Part shown: positions 1 to 12,600 of the stretch, one piece after another | Layout of the letters: each line of letters opens with the position of its first letter | Position numbering within the stretch: position 1 is the stretch's first letter | Origin: Pigoraptor chileana | Taxonomy: Eukaryota > Opisthokonta > Filasterea | NCBI GenBank assembly: GCA_943704495.1 | Contig: CALSCR010003286.1 | Span: 1 to 43,976 of the forward strand | DNA length: 43,976 bases | Direction: 5' to 3' | The notes under the pieces: model-generated | The model's database searches: none | What the model saw: the letters and a program-made list of their open reading frames with translations, nothing else | What the model was told of the DNA's origin: nothing | Translations under genes and position numbers: made by a program

Positions 1-3000
1 TTCTGCAATGCCCACACAGGTTGCACTAGCATGACACACACAGCACGTGATTCTAATTTTCGTTCAGGTTCAGGACCAACCTGGCAGCCGCGCATGTCGT
101 CCATTCCCATGGAAACGAGCGGCTCAGAGAGACGTTCCATCGAACCCTTCTTCGCATAAACAGTGGCAAGGCTCGAGACGGCTGTCGAAAACGACTGCGG
201 AAGGGATTGAGAAGGGGTGAGTGGTATGCATGTGGGACAGACGGATGAGCGCGGCGGACACAAGGAATCAGTAGACAAGAGGCTAGGGTTAATGCAAATA
301 TACACATGTGCATGCGTACGTGTGGGCGCGTGGCGGCCACTCTGTGCGTGTACGCGTGCATTAGACGAACCTTCTGCAGAGTATCAATATCGCTCTCTCC
401 GGCAGACGCAATCTTGGCAATGACAGCCATGAGAATGGACTGAATGACGGGGTCGGCCACCACTGTTTCTTTGCCCATGTGTGCGGCGCCGTATGCCACG
501 CGCAGAAGTTGCTTGACGAAAGGGACTCCAGATGCTGCGCCAAGCAACAATGTGCACGCAGGCACCTATCGGTCAGGCGCGACAGACAATAAAGTGCGAA
601 GTACAGAAAACGAAAGGTGGTGGAATTGCACACAGCAAACAACAACATAGGCCCACACACACACACACATATATATATATTATATGTATGTGCACTACGC
701 GACCACCTGACCAAGCCCACACACACTCACGTGATGAGACGACGGGGCGCATCATCCGCGCAAAGCGGTCGATGGTTGCGTAGTCAGCCATGCCAATGGT
801 GCATATGTCACCCACGCACGACGCGACAGCCTCCATGCAGGACACTGCAAGACCAGAGGGATCGCTGACCGGCGCGGCTGCGGCGAGCTTCTTGGCGGTT
901 CGAGTGGGACGCGCCACTCCGCTGAATAAACATAAATGAAGACAAAAGAAATGCATTGCAGTGCTTCGAATCAGTTGTGAGATTCAAACTGCAATGACAA
1001 TTCAAAGCCAACCGTATAAAAACGCACCGTGCCAAAAAGTAAACATGCATCGATCGACAGCGGGCACAGTCACCAGCCCCTCACCTGGCGGGTGCCCTTG
1101 CGGCGGAAACCACCGTGGGCACAAGCACCAACTCGGACCAATCAAGCAGCAGCTCAGCGGCGGGAGGAACGACAGGCTTCTCGCCCTACGCGTTGAAAGC
1201 CAATCAACAGCAGTGCGAGTGTCGAGCGTCAGCAACAGCAACAACAGCACATCACAGCAAAATAGACATGGACAGATGCACACTCTACGCGGTACATCAG
1301 CCATCTCCATAGCGAGACATGATAGCGATATACATGCAGTGCCCTGTGTGTTTCATCACGTGGTGGGCATATGCAATGGACGCGTCACAGTCACAGCCGA
1401 GCACTCACCACGCTCACGGCGTGTGCATGCACCATAATGGCCATGTACACCGAGAGTGTCGCACTCAGGGAGTCTGAAGTGTAGCCACATGGGGCGCCAG
1501 CAATTGCGTCTTCAATGACACCATGCACTTTGAAGATGACGTCGACGAGGGACTGCACAGTCTCCGGCTGCGACAGGAAGATCTTACGGTGTGAATCCGT
1601 CGCCTGCAATCACAAAGAACGGAGGAACAGAGCGAGACATAAGCTATAATATGGGTTATATGGTCGGCGGATGCAATCAAAACGCAACAAATAGTAAGAG
1701 TAACGAACCAAAGCAGAACAAAAATAATTGAGCACAGTGCCCGTACCAGTATGTGAGCGAGATAGAGGACGGCCGTATCAAGCTGTGCGACGGCAGTGGC
1801 GTCCTTTGCTTCAACACCGTCATCCATCACGTTGACATCGACGCGATCGTTCTCCTTGCCACGCCCTGATTTTGCCATGCGCTTTGTCTTTCCGCGGACC
1901 GCCACTTCCTCATCACTGTCCACAAGCATATCCACGCCATTCGTGCTGTCGTCCTTGTCGTCATCCGACACTACTGCAGCGGGTTTGCGCACACCCTTCC
2001 TCATTCGCTTTTGTGACGCATCCAAAGTCTGTCTAAACGCACTGCCGAGCCAGCCGCGAATCGTCTCAAAGAGCTCGTTGTGAAGACCCCAGGCAAAGAC
2101 ACAGTCAACCGTGGCAAGGCGCGACTCACGTGACACATGCCCATCGACGGACCGCGCGCGCGCGAGGATTCCGAGGCCATCGCTGTCGACACCCTTGACG
2201 CCATCGGCGGAGGGAGGGAAGAGCGACGCCAGCTTCAGGGCATTGAGGCGGCCCTGGCCCTCGGGGAAGACTGCGAGCAGAGGGGCCACCAGCGCACGCA
2301 CGGCCGAAAGTGTGCGCTCACCGGCCTTGGCGTACCGCCCCTTCTCAAAGTACTGCTTGACCGATGACAGGATTGCGGTTGCGATGGCAACGGCCGATGC
2401 GACGATGTCTGGTTCGTCCATGGAGAGGCCATCGCCCTTGCCCTCGGGAGGCGCACTTGCCTCAGCCATGTCAACCTCGGGATCACCTGAGGCCAGGCGC
2501 TTGCGTCCACCCTTCTTCAGCCTCTGCCCGGCCTCGGCCTGGCGCGCGACCGGAGCGGTCTTGGATGAGAGCGAGCGTCGCACGGCGTCGTGAATCGCAG
2601 CAACGACCACGCCGGCGAATTTGGCGACGGCGGCGGTGGACGACTCAGAGCGGAGCAGAGAGTAGAATTTGACGGCGGCAGCGGGATTGGCGCGGACCAT
2701 TGCGACGCAGCGGGCCAGCTGCTCCTGCGGGGACTTGTCCTGGGGGAAGTACGAGTTTGAAAGGAGACGCACAATGCGGCGCGCAACCGTTCCGCTGTCG
2801 GTTGCAAGGCGGAGGAGGATCTGCTCCAGGGGTGCAATCTTCCAAAAACGGATGGCATGGATGCCCTTTGACTTGAGAAGAAGGCCCACAAATGCTGCGC
2901 GCACCTTATCGCTAGTGTCGTGTATGTGCACACCGAGGCGTGGGAGAACAGGCACAAGCACCTCCTGTGCAAGGACGTTGTCGAGCAGGAACCCAAGTCC

Positions 3001-4452
3001 TTCAAGCACCGCCTCACGCACAGCGCCCGACGCCGCGTCAAAGGAAAGGCCAAGCAGCCGTTCCAGAAACACGCGAACGGCGGGCCCCGGGATCAGCTCC
3101 CAGTAGGCGTTGAGCACTCGAGCACACCCGCGTGCAGCGACGGCACGAACGGCCGGGTGTTCGTCAGCCAAAAGATCGGCAAGGGCGTCGAATTGCCGCT
3201 GGAGGAGTGTGTCAGTCTGCTCGCGCGTGGCGTCAGGCTCAACGAGTGGGAAAGCGTCGAGGAAAAGTGCGGCGGCGTTTGCGCGGACGGCGGCGTTTGC
3301 GACACGGAGGGCCCTCCAGAGAATGGGATCGTAGAGGCGGAAAAGCATACCATCCACCCCACGTGTGCGCTTCTGCGAATGGAACGATGTCGCCATGAAG
3401 CGGAGGAGGAGCGGGGCGAGGCGGCACCGCATATCGCTGCGGGCGTGCACTGCCCTGAACATGATGTCCTGCACGCAGTGCGTTTCAAAGTACGCAATGG
3501 GAGCACCCTCGGGAAGCAGCTTCCACGCGCGGAAATACACGTCAGCATAGCAGTCGACGAGACCGAGGCTTGCAGATGGCAGTTGCGACTTGACAGCGGC
3601 ATGCGCCTGCGCCGTTACTGACTGCGAGAGCGCGAATATTTGGGCGATGAACTTGCGTCCGTCGTCGCTTTTCACATGTGCGGGATGGATTGCGCAGCGG
3701 AGTAGCATCGAGCGGAGCGTGATGCAGCTGACGTCATCGATTGCGAGGACCTTCAGTGTCTCTCGGAAGGCGGCGACACGCTTGACGTCGCCGGCACGTG
3801 AACCCTCTGCGATGGAGCGTGCAACAAGGTATGTGATTGTCTGCGGCACAATGTCCTCGCGCGCCGGGAGTGACTCATTGTGCCACCATTCCTCACACGC
3901 CTCCGCGACGGCGTTCTGAGCAGCTGCCTCGACGGGATCGTCGAACTTGAGGGACAGGAGACAATCTGTAAACCGCACCAAACGGAGTTGTTGCACATGT
4001 TAGTGTTCTCACACAAAACGATGACTGCGGATGTGACATTGTTTGTGGGCAATAAGGTATTCACCATGAAGTGCCTGGACGCTGTGCACAAGCTCATCCG
4101 TCACCGACGGTTTGTCGGCTGTAACAGTGGCCTTAATGAGTTCGGCTGCCGCACGAATGCCGCCAGCGCATCCTGCCGCAATCTGCACCAGAATGAAGCA
4201 GCGTATTTAGCACAATGCGAAAATGGATGGGCCATTCGACATGAATGGCGCGCAGATACCCACCGACTTGCGCTCATCACCACCGTTTTCGACTTCGTGA
4301 GTAATCTGTGCGGTTGAGAGAAACGCAGAAATATCTGTCCATAGGACGCCGTACTGCTTGCGAGAGAGCGATTGTATAACTTCGGTTACGTCGGCCTGTG
4401 GGGAAAGAGAGGTAAACATGTATGAGCCGGTACTCTAGTTGCCCAGTGAGCC

Positions 4453-4497
<45 letters not shown>

Positions 4498-4620
4498 GCG
4501 ACGTTGATCTCATCAGAAAAAGCATGTGTTGAGACGCACCCCGCTGCCAACAAATTCGGCGAGGGCTCCAGAGCGTGCATTCGACGCTGCCGACAGCAGC
4601 GCATCTCGCCTGTCCGACAT
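1..4620 (-). CDS. NCAPG2: Condensin-II subunit G2 (NCAPG2), 3' end off the window
   Basis: This is the HEAT-repeat subunit of condensin II, which compacts chromosomes in the nucleus. Exons, read on the minus strand: 4620-4540, 4395-4264, 4182-4065, 3965-1747, 1603-1409, 1152-1085, 921-731, 534-371, and 194 to about 81 or beyond the edge. Phases close at each junction and give 1,056 codons before the last partial exon; animal NCAPG2 is about 1,140 residues. The start MSDRRDALL is chosen because it opens the first exon, which ends at a GTGCGT donor. Diagnostic blocks encoded in exon 4 are HDTSDKVRAAFVGLLL, IRFWKIAPLEQILLRL and the SNSYFPQD segment. An acidic and basic low-complexity stretch (SDDDKDDS, GKTKRMAKSGRGK) near the end of exon 4 looks like a nuclear, phosphorylatable linker. 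Exon 6 (1152-1085) is the least certain, being short, but it is the only one that keeps phase. The gene is divergent with DPYD. Confidence 0.93.
653..682. repeat. (CA)n(TA)n compound microsatellite in NCAPG2 intron 7
   Basis: About 16 nt of CA followed directly by about 14 nt of TA. It is placed in the intron between NCAPG2 exons 7 (ends 731) and 8 (starts 534). Confidence 0.9.
4456..4495. repeat. (TG)20 microsatellite in NCAPG2 intron 1
   Basis: A nearly perfect TG dinucleotide run inside the first NCAPG2 intron (4539-4396). In the sense of that gene it reads (CA)n and lies about 60 nt upstream of the exon 2 acceptor. Confidence 0.95.
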
Positions 4621-4778
4621 TGTTGAGCGGTCGGTTCCTGCGAATACCACGTAACACGACGTGATTATGATGATGAGAAAAGCGTTATTTTGAAAGTGGT
4701 CTTCTTTATCAGCCGCCTTTTCGGCGCCCGCAGCGCCAGTCGCGACTTCTCAAATTTGAAAAAGCCCGCCAATTTGGC

Positions 4779-4788
4779 ATCACGTGAT
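4779..4788. promoter_or_regulatory. CACGTG palindrome (E-box-like)
   Basis: ATCACGTGAT, a perfect 10-bp palindrome midway between NCAPG2 and DPYD. bHLH factors bind CACGTG cores in animals, fungi and plants; binding here is inference. The same core recurs in other divergent gaps of this window. Confidence 0.5.
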
Positions 4789-4809
4789 CAGAGTAAATCC
4801 CGATTAAAC

Positions 4810-4818
4810 TATAAATAG
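4810..4818 (+). promoter_or_regulatory. TATA box upstream of DPYD
   Basis: TATAAATAG 22 nt after the CACGTG palindrome. The same 9-mer occurs at 41684-41692 upstream of LIG1, which supports it as a genuine core-promoter element in this genome. Confidence 0.5.
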
Positions 4819-4916
4819 AAACCCCCAAAGTCCCATCCGAATGTTCGTCTGTCTTTCAATACTCAGCCCATACTGAATCACACCCAATTTCCTCCAACAG
4901 ACACACCCGCACTCGG

Positions 4917-4995
4917 ACACACACACGCAGACACATACATACACACACACACATACACACACACACACACATACACACACACAACACACACACAC
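4917..4995. repeat. Imperfect (AC)n tract in the DPYD leader region
   Basis: An AC-rich run interrupted by AT and GC steps, ending about 130 nt before the DPYD start codon. Confidence 0.9.
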
Positions 4996-5127
4996 GCTGT
5001 CCACACAAGCCACAGCACACTCAGGACTTTGTCCTTCGCAACTGAATCCACATAAAATCGAGTGCGTATTGTGGATCTCTGCTTCTTCCTCCGTTTGTGG
5101 TTGACTTTCGTGCACAATCCGTTGACG

Positions 5128-5931
5128 ATGGACGTGTCAAAAGATATTGGGGACATTGAGAGCATCCTTGCTCTCAATCCCCGTCCCAATGAAAACGCAA
5201 GTCTCGTGTCGACCACCACAACAAAGGCGAATCGCAAGTACTGGAAGCGAAACGAAAAGAAAGACTGCGGGGTGAGTTTTGCGAGTGTGAATGGATCCGC
5301 AATCTTCCATTTTGTGGGCCCATTCTAACTTTCTGTTGTATTTGATTTTTGCAGTCTTGCAACGACTCGCTTGAGAAAAACTTTGATGACATCAAGCACA
5401 CGACGCTTAGCGAGCGTGGAGCTCTCAAGGAAGCTTCCAGGTGGGGTTTTGTCTGCGTGTATGTGCTTGTGTGAATGCTCCACTCTGTGATTCTCTTCGT
5501 ATGGGCAGTTTGTGGTGTGTGTGTGAGTTGCGTGTGCTGCTGGTCTCAATAAATGGGTTGCGCTGCGTACACATTTAACTTGGAAAGTGACCAAAATTAG
5601 TGGAAAACACCTCTGGAACCTCTGGTTTCATGTGCAAAGCACTGTTTTGGCGATCCTCCATTCCTGTTCGGTGCTTACTTTTTTGTGGTTCGCACTGCAT
5701 TACTCCATTTGGTTGAGTTTCTGTGTGTGTTTTTCGTTTCCTGAAGCAATTTTTTTCGAGATTAATGTTGTTGTTGTTGTTAATGTGACTGCTTTTTGTG
5801 TTGCGTTGTGTTGAGCGCACACTATGAAGACGCAACAACTGCAAAGTGTAGATCGTCGACCGGTTCAGTCAACTCAAATTCGTTTGGCCTCGTTTCGAAA
5901 ATCGATCACTTTCTTTTTAACGCACACTACC

Positions 5932-5983
<52 letters not shown>

Positions 5984-8900
5984 CACACACACAAAACACA
6001 CTTTAACACGGTGGTACGATTACCATGAAGGTGTCTGAAGTGCGCGGACGCCCCGTGCCAGAAGAGCTGTCCCACGCAGCTCGACATCAAGTCGTTCATC
6101 ACCAGCATCTCCAACAAGGTGTGCACTCCACACGTGATAACCACAGCATCGCCTCCATGTCGCGACACTGGGAATTTGATTACCCAAATGTTACTTAATG
6201 CTTCTGCAATTCTTGTTAAAATCATACTAAACGCGTTGTTCATGTCCTGCCGCTCCTCACAGAACTACTATGGCGCCGCGAAGGCGATTTTCTCGGACAA
6301 CCCGCTGGGCCTCACGTGCGGCATGGTGTGCCCCACTAGCGACCTCTGCGTCGGCGGCTGCAACCTCCATGCTTCGGAGGAGGGCGCAATCAACATTGGC
6401 GGCCTCCAGCAGTTTGCGACGGAGGTATTCAAGCGCATGAACATTCCCCAGATTCGCGATCCGACGCTTCCGCCCATCGAGTCCCTCCCGGAGAGCTTCC
6501 GCGCGAAGATTGCCCTTGTCGGGTGCGGCCCCGCGTCCATTTCGTGCGCGACGTTTCTCGCCCGCCTCGGGTACACGGACGTGACCATCTTTGAGAAGGA
6601 AGAGTTTATTGGTGGACTCAGTGCGTCAGAAATCCCACAGTACCGCCTGCCGCACGACGTTGTCGATTTTGAGATCACCCTCATGAAGGACCTCGGCGTG
6701 AAGGTTGTGACGGGCAAGGCACTCGGCGGAGCTGGCGGCCTCTCTCTGGCGCAGTTCCAAAAGGACGGTTACGAGGCCGTGTTTGTCGGCATTGGCCTGC
6801 CCAAGCCCAAGCTGATCGACATTTTTGAGGGCCTCTCGATCAAGGAAGGCTTCTACACCAGCAAGGACTTCCTTCCTCTCGTGTCCAAGGCCAGCAAGCC
6901 CGGTCTCTGCGGGTGCAAGGCGCGCCTCCCCGAGCTGCGTGGGCACGTGGTCGTTCTCGGCGCCGGTGACACTGCGTTTGATTGCGCCACGTCGGCGCTG
7001 CGGTGTGGAGCGCGGCGTGTGACGGTTGTGTTTCGCCGCGGATTCAACAACATGCGCGCAGTGCCCGAGGAAGTCGATCTTGCCCGCGAGGAGCGGTGCG
7101 AGTTTCTGCCGTTTGCGGCGCCCAAGAAGGTTGTCGTTGCAGAGGGACGCCTACGTGCGCTTGAGCTGTGCCGCAACGAGGAGATGGATGACGGCAAGTG
7201 GGTCGAGGATCCGGAGCAGGTCATCCGCATCAAGTGCGACTACATTATATCTGCGTTTGGATCACAGCTGGGCGACGAGGCCGTGATGGAGGCAATGCAG
7301 CCGCTCAAGTTCAACTCGTGGGGCCTCCCGGTGGTCGACAACGACACGATGCGCACGAGCGAGCCGTGGGTGTTTTGCGGTGGCGACCTTGCGGGGCAGG
7401 CGCAGACAACGGTCGAGTCGGTTAATGATGGCAAGCAGGCCGCCTGGCACATGCACACATACCTGCAGGCGCTGCACGGTATTCCCATCCCCAAGAAGGT
7501 CTCGCTGCCCATCTTCTGCACCCCCATTGACGCCGTCGACGTTAGCGTCGAGGTCTGTGGCATCAAATTTCCCAATCCTTTTGGCCTTGCCAGCGCACCT
7601 CCCACAACCACCTCCGCGATGATCCGGCGCGCATTTGAGGTTGGCTGGGGCTTTGCCGTCACAAAGACGTTTGCCCTCGACAAGGACAGTGTCACGAACG
7701 TGTCTCCGCGCATTGTGCGTGGAACAACGAGCGGCCACATGTGGGGTCCTGGCCAGGGGTCCTTCCTCAACATCGAGCTCATCTCGGAAAAGTCCGCGGC
7801 GTACTGGTGCAAGTCGGTGACGGAGCTGAAGCGCGATTTCCCGGACCGCGTTGTCATTGCCAGCATCATGTGCGGATACGTGCGCGACGACTGGCAAGAG
7901 CTCGCCAAGATGGCCGAGGCCTCTGGCGCCGACGCACTCGAGCTCAACCTCTCGTGCCCGCACGGCATGGGTGAGCGGGGCATGGGCCTTGCGTGTGGAC
8001 AGGATCCCGAGCTTGTGCGCAATATTTGTCGGTGGGTGCGCGCGGCGATCAAGATTCCCTTCTTTGCCAAGCTGACACCGAATGTGACTGACATTGTTGA
8101 GATTGCAATGGCCGCACATGAGGGTGGTGCGTCGGGCGCCACGGCTACCAACACGGTATCTGGGCTGATGGGGGTCAAGTCCAACGCGTCGGCGTGGCCT
8201 GCGGTTGGTGCGGAGAAGAAGACGACGTATGGCGGCGTCTCTGGCAACGCCATTCGCCCGATCGCCCTCAAGGCCGTGTCGAACATTGCGCGGAAGCTGC
8301 CCGGCTTCCCCATTCTCGCGACCGGAGGCATTGATTCTGCCGAGTCTGCACTGCAGTTCTTGCACTGCGGTGCGAGCACGCTGCAGGTGTGCTCTGCCAT
8401 CCAGAACCAGGACTTCACGGTCGTGCAGGACTACATCCACGGCCTCAAGGCACTCCTCTACCTCATGTCGCGCGATGACCTGCAGCGCGAGGGATGGGAT
8501 GGCCAGAGCCCGCCCACCGACCAGCACCAAAAAGGGAAGCGCGTTCCGGCAATCAAGGACCTTATCGGGAAGCACCTGCCCAACTTTGGCCACTTTGCGG
8601 AAGAGCGTGCCAAAATTGTTGCTCGCCACAAGAAGGCTGCCCCGGAGGTCGAGACGGCGGGGCAGTTCGTAGCTCGCCCCGCGCCTCCGCCCAAGGCCGC
8701 CGCGCCCTCTGTGCAAGACGTGATTGGGCGCGCAGTGCCTCTGATTGGCGCATACGGCGACTTGGACAACAAACAACAGGTGGTCGCCCTTGTGGACGAG
8801 GAAATGTGCATCAACTGCGGCAAGTGCTACATGACGTGCAACGACAGCGGATACCAGGCCATCACCTTCGACGCCGAGACCCACCTGCCGCACGTGTCGG

Positions 8901-9028
8901 ACGACTGCACCGGATGCACTCTGTGCGTCAGCGTGTGCCCCATCATCGACTGCATCACAATGGTGCCTCGGAAGATCCCCTACGTGCCCAAGCGCGGGAT
9001 CCCCTTCGCCCTCACGGCATCTGCCTGA
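5128..9028 (+). CDS. DPYD: Dihydropyrimidine dehydrogenase (NADP+)
   Basis: Cytosolic flavo-iron-sulfur enzyme that reduces uracil and thymine with NADPH, the first step of pyrimidine breakdown. Exons 5128-5271, 5355-5440, 6031-6118 and 6263-9028 splice in phase to 1,027 residues; human DPYD has 1,025. The start [19 protein letters not shown] aligns with the human N-terminus. N-terminal [4Fe-4S] cysteines lie in exons 2-3 ([14 protein letters not shown]). The FAD fold GCGPASISC is near residue 190 and the NADPH fold [15 protein letters not shown] near 338. The FMN/pyrimidine domain begins near 535. The catalytic loop GMGLACGQD holds the active cysteine (codon 7994-7996), and the C-terminal ferredoxin motifs [11 protein letters not shown] and [12 protein letters not shown] lie near 955 and 988. 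All key residues are present. The exon 3 acceptor (ATGAAG before 6031) lacks a good pyrimidine tract but is fixed by phase and alignment. Confidence 0.98.
5441..6030 (+). other. DPYD intron 2 (590 nt) with a CA tract
   Basis: Begins GTGGGG at 5441 and ends CCATGAAG at 6030. It is T-rich in the middle, carries (GTT)n-like sequence near 5767-5780, and holds a long CA tract at 5934-6001 close to the acceptor. I see no gene in it. Confidence 0.8.
5934..6001 (+). repeat. (CA)n microsatellite next to the DPYD exon 3 acceptor
   Basis: About 48 nt of uninterrupted CA followed by AAAACACACAC variants. It ends about 30 nt before the exon 3 start, where a polypyrimidine tract would normally sit. Confidence 0.95.
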
Positions 9029-9627
9029 GCATGACACGGACTTGATATTTGTTTTTGAGTTCTGCGCGCATTTGTTCGTATGTTGCCTTGATGACGCCGT
9101 GAGCTGTTCGTGTGCTGGGTGTGTGTTCGTGCATCTGCGCCGTCACTTTGTCGTGGGCGAAAACAATGAACTGTCTGAAGCGACAACATGCCTATGCAAC
9201 TGGCACAGGCGGAAACACTGAACCTAGCCGTGACTACCGCAGATCAGGATGCGTCTCACCTCATCTGCTGTCGTCACTCTGTGTTTATTAATTCAGTCGC
9301 CAGTCATGGGCGCTGACTGTTTGGCTCATTTTATGCCTCAGCCACATCAGTTCTCACTGATGCGATGGCGGGCGGACTCTTGTCTGCGCAATCAGTGACA
9401 GAGCTGACTGTGTGTGAGTGTGGTTTGACATTCATTCTGACCCCTGTCCAATCACCAGGTCACATTATTACCGGCCCAGACTCGGGCGGAGTCACGGGAC
9501 GAGTCACGCGGACACCCGACTGCGCGGGCGGGCGGCCACGGGCACAGTGGCTTTTCTTGGAGATAAAAACGGTATTTTAAGACCATTAGCGACACAAAGG
9601 CACATCCGACTGCGTATTTATGGCACA
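9029..9627. other. Intergenic region DPYD to orphan gene
   Basis: A 599-nt gap with the DPYD 3' UTR on the left and the promoter of the next plus-strand gene on the right. Features seen are a GC-rich stretch with repeated GAGTCACG-type words (9486-9510) and an AT-rich GGAGATAAAAACG motif near 9569 that could serve as a core promoter. No ORF of interest is present. Confidence 0.5.
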
Positions 9628-12600
9628 ATGAAGCCAGTGACCATGGGTGTGCGTGGCTTGAATGAGGGGTGCAATGGGCACTGGCACGTGAGAATGCCGT
9701 TCGTTGCGTGCCGTGGCGTGGGACATGCGATTATGCTTTTGTGCGCGACGGCCGCCGCGGTGTGTGCGTGGGCTGGCGCAGGCGCACTTGGCATACCCAT
9801 GTCCGAACGTGAACTCCCCATGCGTGTGCATCTCAAAACAGACACGGAAACATTCACATTCGAGTACTTTCTTGCTCTTGAGGACGGGCGAATCTACTAT
9901 AAGATCAACGACGAGGTGACTCCTGATAGATCTAGCGAGTGGGCGCTTCTTCCACCGGGTGACGGCCTTCCAACAGTGGCGGATGCACAGTTCAACTGCA
10001 GCAGTGTTGCAGCTATTTCAGCCGACGACAACGGGCTTGTTGCGCTGTGTGCCGACAACCACCTGCTCTATCTGTTGAACTTCGGCGAGCAATTGGTGCC
10101 CAATCTGCGCCACGAGTGGGCCAAAGGCGATGCCATCGACGCCCTCACCAAAATCACCGACGCTGTGCATGCAGCCCCCGATAGCAAGTCATTCAGATGG
10201 ACAAAACACGGATGGTGAGTTGATTAATGTCATCATGGCAGGTGGCATCCTTAGACTCGTTTTTGCTTTCCGTCAGAACTATGCGGTTATACGCGTCCGT
10301 CGGCGACTGGCATCCATCTTAGTGTTTAGATTTTGTGGTATTTTTCCCTCACCCGGCTGCGCTCGCATGTAGTACGGTGGTGTCTCATGCTTAGCGACAA
10401 TCTATACTTATACGGGATGCACATGCTCACTCGTGCGTCGTTTCGTGATCAGTTACTTTCAGTGTTAGTTATTGGCCGCTCGAGCTCAAACTAGTGTGAT
10501 GGGGGGCCGGCCGTCACTGCATGCCGTCCAGATGACACATACATTACTAATGTGAAAGGACATCACCAATATATGCCCACTGCAGCATACATATATATGC
10601 ATGTGACTGACTCATTTGCAGCACCGGTGGGTGTTGGGTGAATGGAGGATTAACTTTAATTGTCAATGTCCGCCGACTTCATCTGATTTTGCCGGCAGGG
10701 GCCGTCCCATACCCGCCCTGATGCACCTCCCCGACGGCGCGCTTTGGACGTTTTCGCAGCGCGGTAAGTCGAACGGTCACTTTGAGGACATAGACGGCAA
10801 CAGTCACGCGAGTGGCATCGGATGCACAACCGTCTACTCTGTGCATGCATCGGGGGCATACGTGTGCTATGTCGACGGGTGGATTCCGCCGGTTTTGTGC
10901 AATTTCAAGACATGCACGCCGCGACAGGGTCGCGTCATTCCAATTGCCATTGCGGCAAGCTCATCCACTGTCTTTATAATGGACGCATCTGGTGAGTGCT
11001 TGGAATGGATCTCGGGTTCAGTACTCCCGGCCAGGTATTGCACTGTGGACGGCCCCATTGTAGGACTGCTTGTTCAGTGCTTGCACTCTGTCATGTCAGC
11101 ATAACAACACCGGCACCCCTCGGAGTGCCGCACTCGGGTTCCTAACGCTCTGAGCTGACACATGCACCGCGTACCGGCGCAGGAAACATGTTCACTCGCC
11201 TTGGCGACTTCGATATTCTCGGTCAAGATCCTGTATTTATGCATTACTCTTATGACCGCAAGAGCTCTTCAGCAGTACGCACTGAGCTTGCTTTGCCGGA
11301 TGGGAGCGACATCACAAAAGCGGATGTATGGATTCTACCGCCTGAGGACTGGAGACAGCAGCCGCCAATTGATGGACAGGTGTGTGCGTGCACAGTTTAG
11401 TTACTGCCCGTTCAGCTGACTGAATACATTGAGTAGATGCTAGAGTTCAGTACTTACCAATAGTGCCGCTATCCCTGTAATGGGGCAGCAATGTCGTGTG
11501 ATGACGACTGCATGCTGTCCTCGGAACATCATGTGGCATGTCCATACTCTCTTGCAGCCGTCTGTCGTTCTTTTCATTGCAGTTATGGAATTGCACAGAG
11601 TCGACCTATAATGTCAGTTCCGCACCTGTACTACAGTTTGATTCACGATCCGGGGGGCCACCGTGAATGTGCTGCGTCTCCATTAATGCATTCTCTGTCT
11701 CGGGGACTTCCTGAATTTGATATACTCTTCTTTTTGCGCCCGCAGTTTGCGTGTGTGTGTCAATTGGAGGGGCAGGGGGGGGGGTCGGTCTATGGCTAAG
11801 ACACTCACCATTTCAAGTTGTCTGACGTAACTCCTGCGTCACTCTGTCACCGGTGTGTAGATTACATCGGTCATCACTATTCTGCAGACTGGCGAGGGAA
11901 ATGCCGCACGCGAACTGCGTGTACAGGGCGTTGATGATGCGGGCCACGGGGGATACTACTTCAAGGGGATTTACGATGCCCAATGGGGGTTTGTCCAGAC
12001 TGACGACCAGGTGAGTCTATGACAGCCACCACACTTTGACTGGCAGTATAAATGAGTAAGCAGCGTGCTCACCAGTGAATATCTGATGTTAAAGTCAGCT
12101 GGCCATTGTACCGGCGGCAGGCAGTAACGGTAAACATGGCGGTGCTCGCACTACACTCCTTTCATGTGTAGCTGTGCTTTAATGAGCATAATGTTGCTAT
12201 CTGCCTTGTGCGCATGCATGTCGTGCCATGGACATCGAAATATTAGTTTTTAATCAAGTGTATGAACCGTGATTTAATTTCTCGGACGCCGCCGGTGCCT
12301 CATCGACTGCCGGTGCGACTGGCTGATCATGAGCGCCGGCATTCAACTCTGCTTGACTACGATACATGGACTGTTATGGGATATCCGCTCTCTGAACTTA
12401 CCATCGAATCTGTTTTGTGCAGATAACCCGCCCATTTATCCGACAGGGACCGATCGTGCTTGGTCCGCCGATTGTGAGGGACTATATAAGGGGTCCGATC
12501 TTGTCAAACATTGTGAGTTTATCATACTCACCTGTTGGCTTAGTGGCTGACTTGTCTGGAGTTAGTTTGATTCACTCCACCTAATGCGCAGACACATCCA

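Larger units (their letters stand above)
4621..5127. promoter_or_regulatory. Divergent promoter region NCAPG2 / DPYD
   Basis: This 507-nt gap separates the two start codons and drives genes in opposite directions. It contains an ATCACGTGAT palindrome at 4779-4788, a TATAAATAG box at 4810-4818 oriented towards DPYD, and an imperfect AC-rich tract at 4917-4995. The TATA box is about 310 nt before the DPYD ATG, so the AC tract would fall in the DPYD 5' leader or an untranslated exon. Promoter function is inferred from position and motifs only. Confidence 0.6.

Noticed and set aside
2920-3621. Plus-strand ORF of 233 codons opposite NCAPG2
   Set aside because: Antisense shadow of the main NCAPG2 exon; the minus-strand protein is clearly conserved.
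7262-9037. Long minus-strand ORFs of about 590 and 390 codons opposite DPYD
   Set aside because: They mirror the GC-rich third positions of the conserved DPYD exon, have no family resemblance, and are shadows.
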